This document shows positions 43,558-43,596 of a stretch of 43,596 nt of DNA, in pieces. The translations under genes and the position numbers were made by a program. Position 1 is the first letter of the stretch, and each line of letters begins with the position of its first letter. Under the pieces are notes generated by a model. It was not told the origin of the DNA. It worked only from the letters and a program-made list of their open reading frames with translations, and did not search any database. The stretch lies in assembly GCA_022510785.1 (NCBI GenBank), contig JAFLSV010000016.1:1-43596 (forward strand), in the 5' to 3' direction. Source of the DNA: Desulfovibrionaceae bacterium (GTDB taxonomy: Bacteria > Desulfobacterota > Desulfovibrionia > Desulfovibrionales > Desulfovibrionaceae).

Positions 43558-43580
43558 AACCTCCCGCTAGGCGGGAGGTT
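43558..43580 (-). terminator. Rho-independent terminator for a gene beyond the right edge
   Basis: Perfect 10-bp arms AACCTCCCGC / GCGGGAGGTT with a 3-nt loop; on the minus strand the stem runs into TTTTCGG. It would end a minus-strand gene lying right of the window, before opgG. Confidence 0.7.
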
Positions 43581-43596
43581 CAAAAAAACTTAAAGT

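Noticed and set aside
1..43596. CRISPR array
   Set aside because: No regularly spaced direct repeats with spacers anywhere; the only regular repeats are the in-frame 57-bp units at 3233-3460.

Overview
The window looks like chromosomal DNA from a motile, flagellated, sulfate-reducing deltaproteobacterium of the Desulfovibrio type. The points in favour are a siroheme decarboxylase-type (AhbA/AhbB) gene coupled to hemL (the alternative haem/d1 route of Desulfovibrio), hydrogenase maturation genes hypD-hypE, selB, the fliL-fliN-fliO-fliP-fliQ block, sigma-54 and sigma-28 type promoters beside motility-like genes, and high GC over most of the window. This is inferred from gene content; no marker gene was searched.

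Left end (1-3570) is accessory DNA: the tail of a serine recombinase at the window edge, a very AT-rich orphan gene (604-1170), a KAP-type P-loop NTPase (1247-3106), and a small protein made of four 19-residue repeats with a hydrophobic tail (3191-3520), closed by a strong hairpin. Base composition jumps sharply within this stretch. It is the best candidate here for an undescribed system. Next comes a minus-strand pair of tiny membrane proteins (32 and 50 residues), then a 0.78-kb gene-free stretch with two palindromic elements, then a tripartite RND efflux operon (4743-10557). selB and a lipid A-type phosphoethanolamine transferase follow on the minus strand, the latter divergent from an XRE regulator.

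15032-23587 is a minus-strand housekeeping block: phoH-like/ybeZ, a 7TM-HD phosphohydrolase, ybeY, era, yggS, then fliL, fliN, fliO, fliP, fliQ. 23799-27854 carries a sigma-54-promoted 208-aa protein of unknown function, a bifunctional-nuclease-domain protein, miaB, a YjfB-like motility protein under a near-perfect sigma-28 promoter, and tatD. 27893-32293 is hypD-hypE followed by two glycosyltransferases. 32510-34266 is the siroheme decarboxylase subunit translationally coupled to hemL.

34350-34800 has no protein gene, but it contains a perfect sigma-54 promoter, a 17-bp-arm inverted repeat and a T-tailed terminator on the same strand, which together look like a sigma-54-dependent small RNA of about 280 nt. 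After it come an outer-membrane barrel gene divergent from an XRE regulator, with a palindrome over the barrel promoter, a DD-carboxypeptidase, and an osmoregulated periplasmic glucan locus: opgG, opgH (N-terminal part out of frame) and a convergent glucoamylase/beta-1,2-glucanase-like gene. The 3' end of opgH is duplicated in diverged form just after its stop codon.
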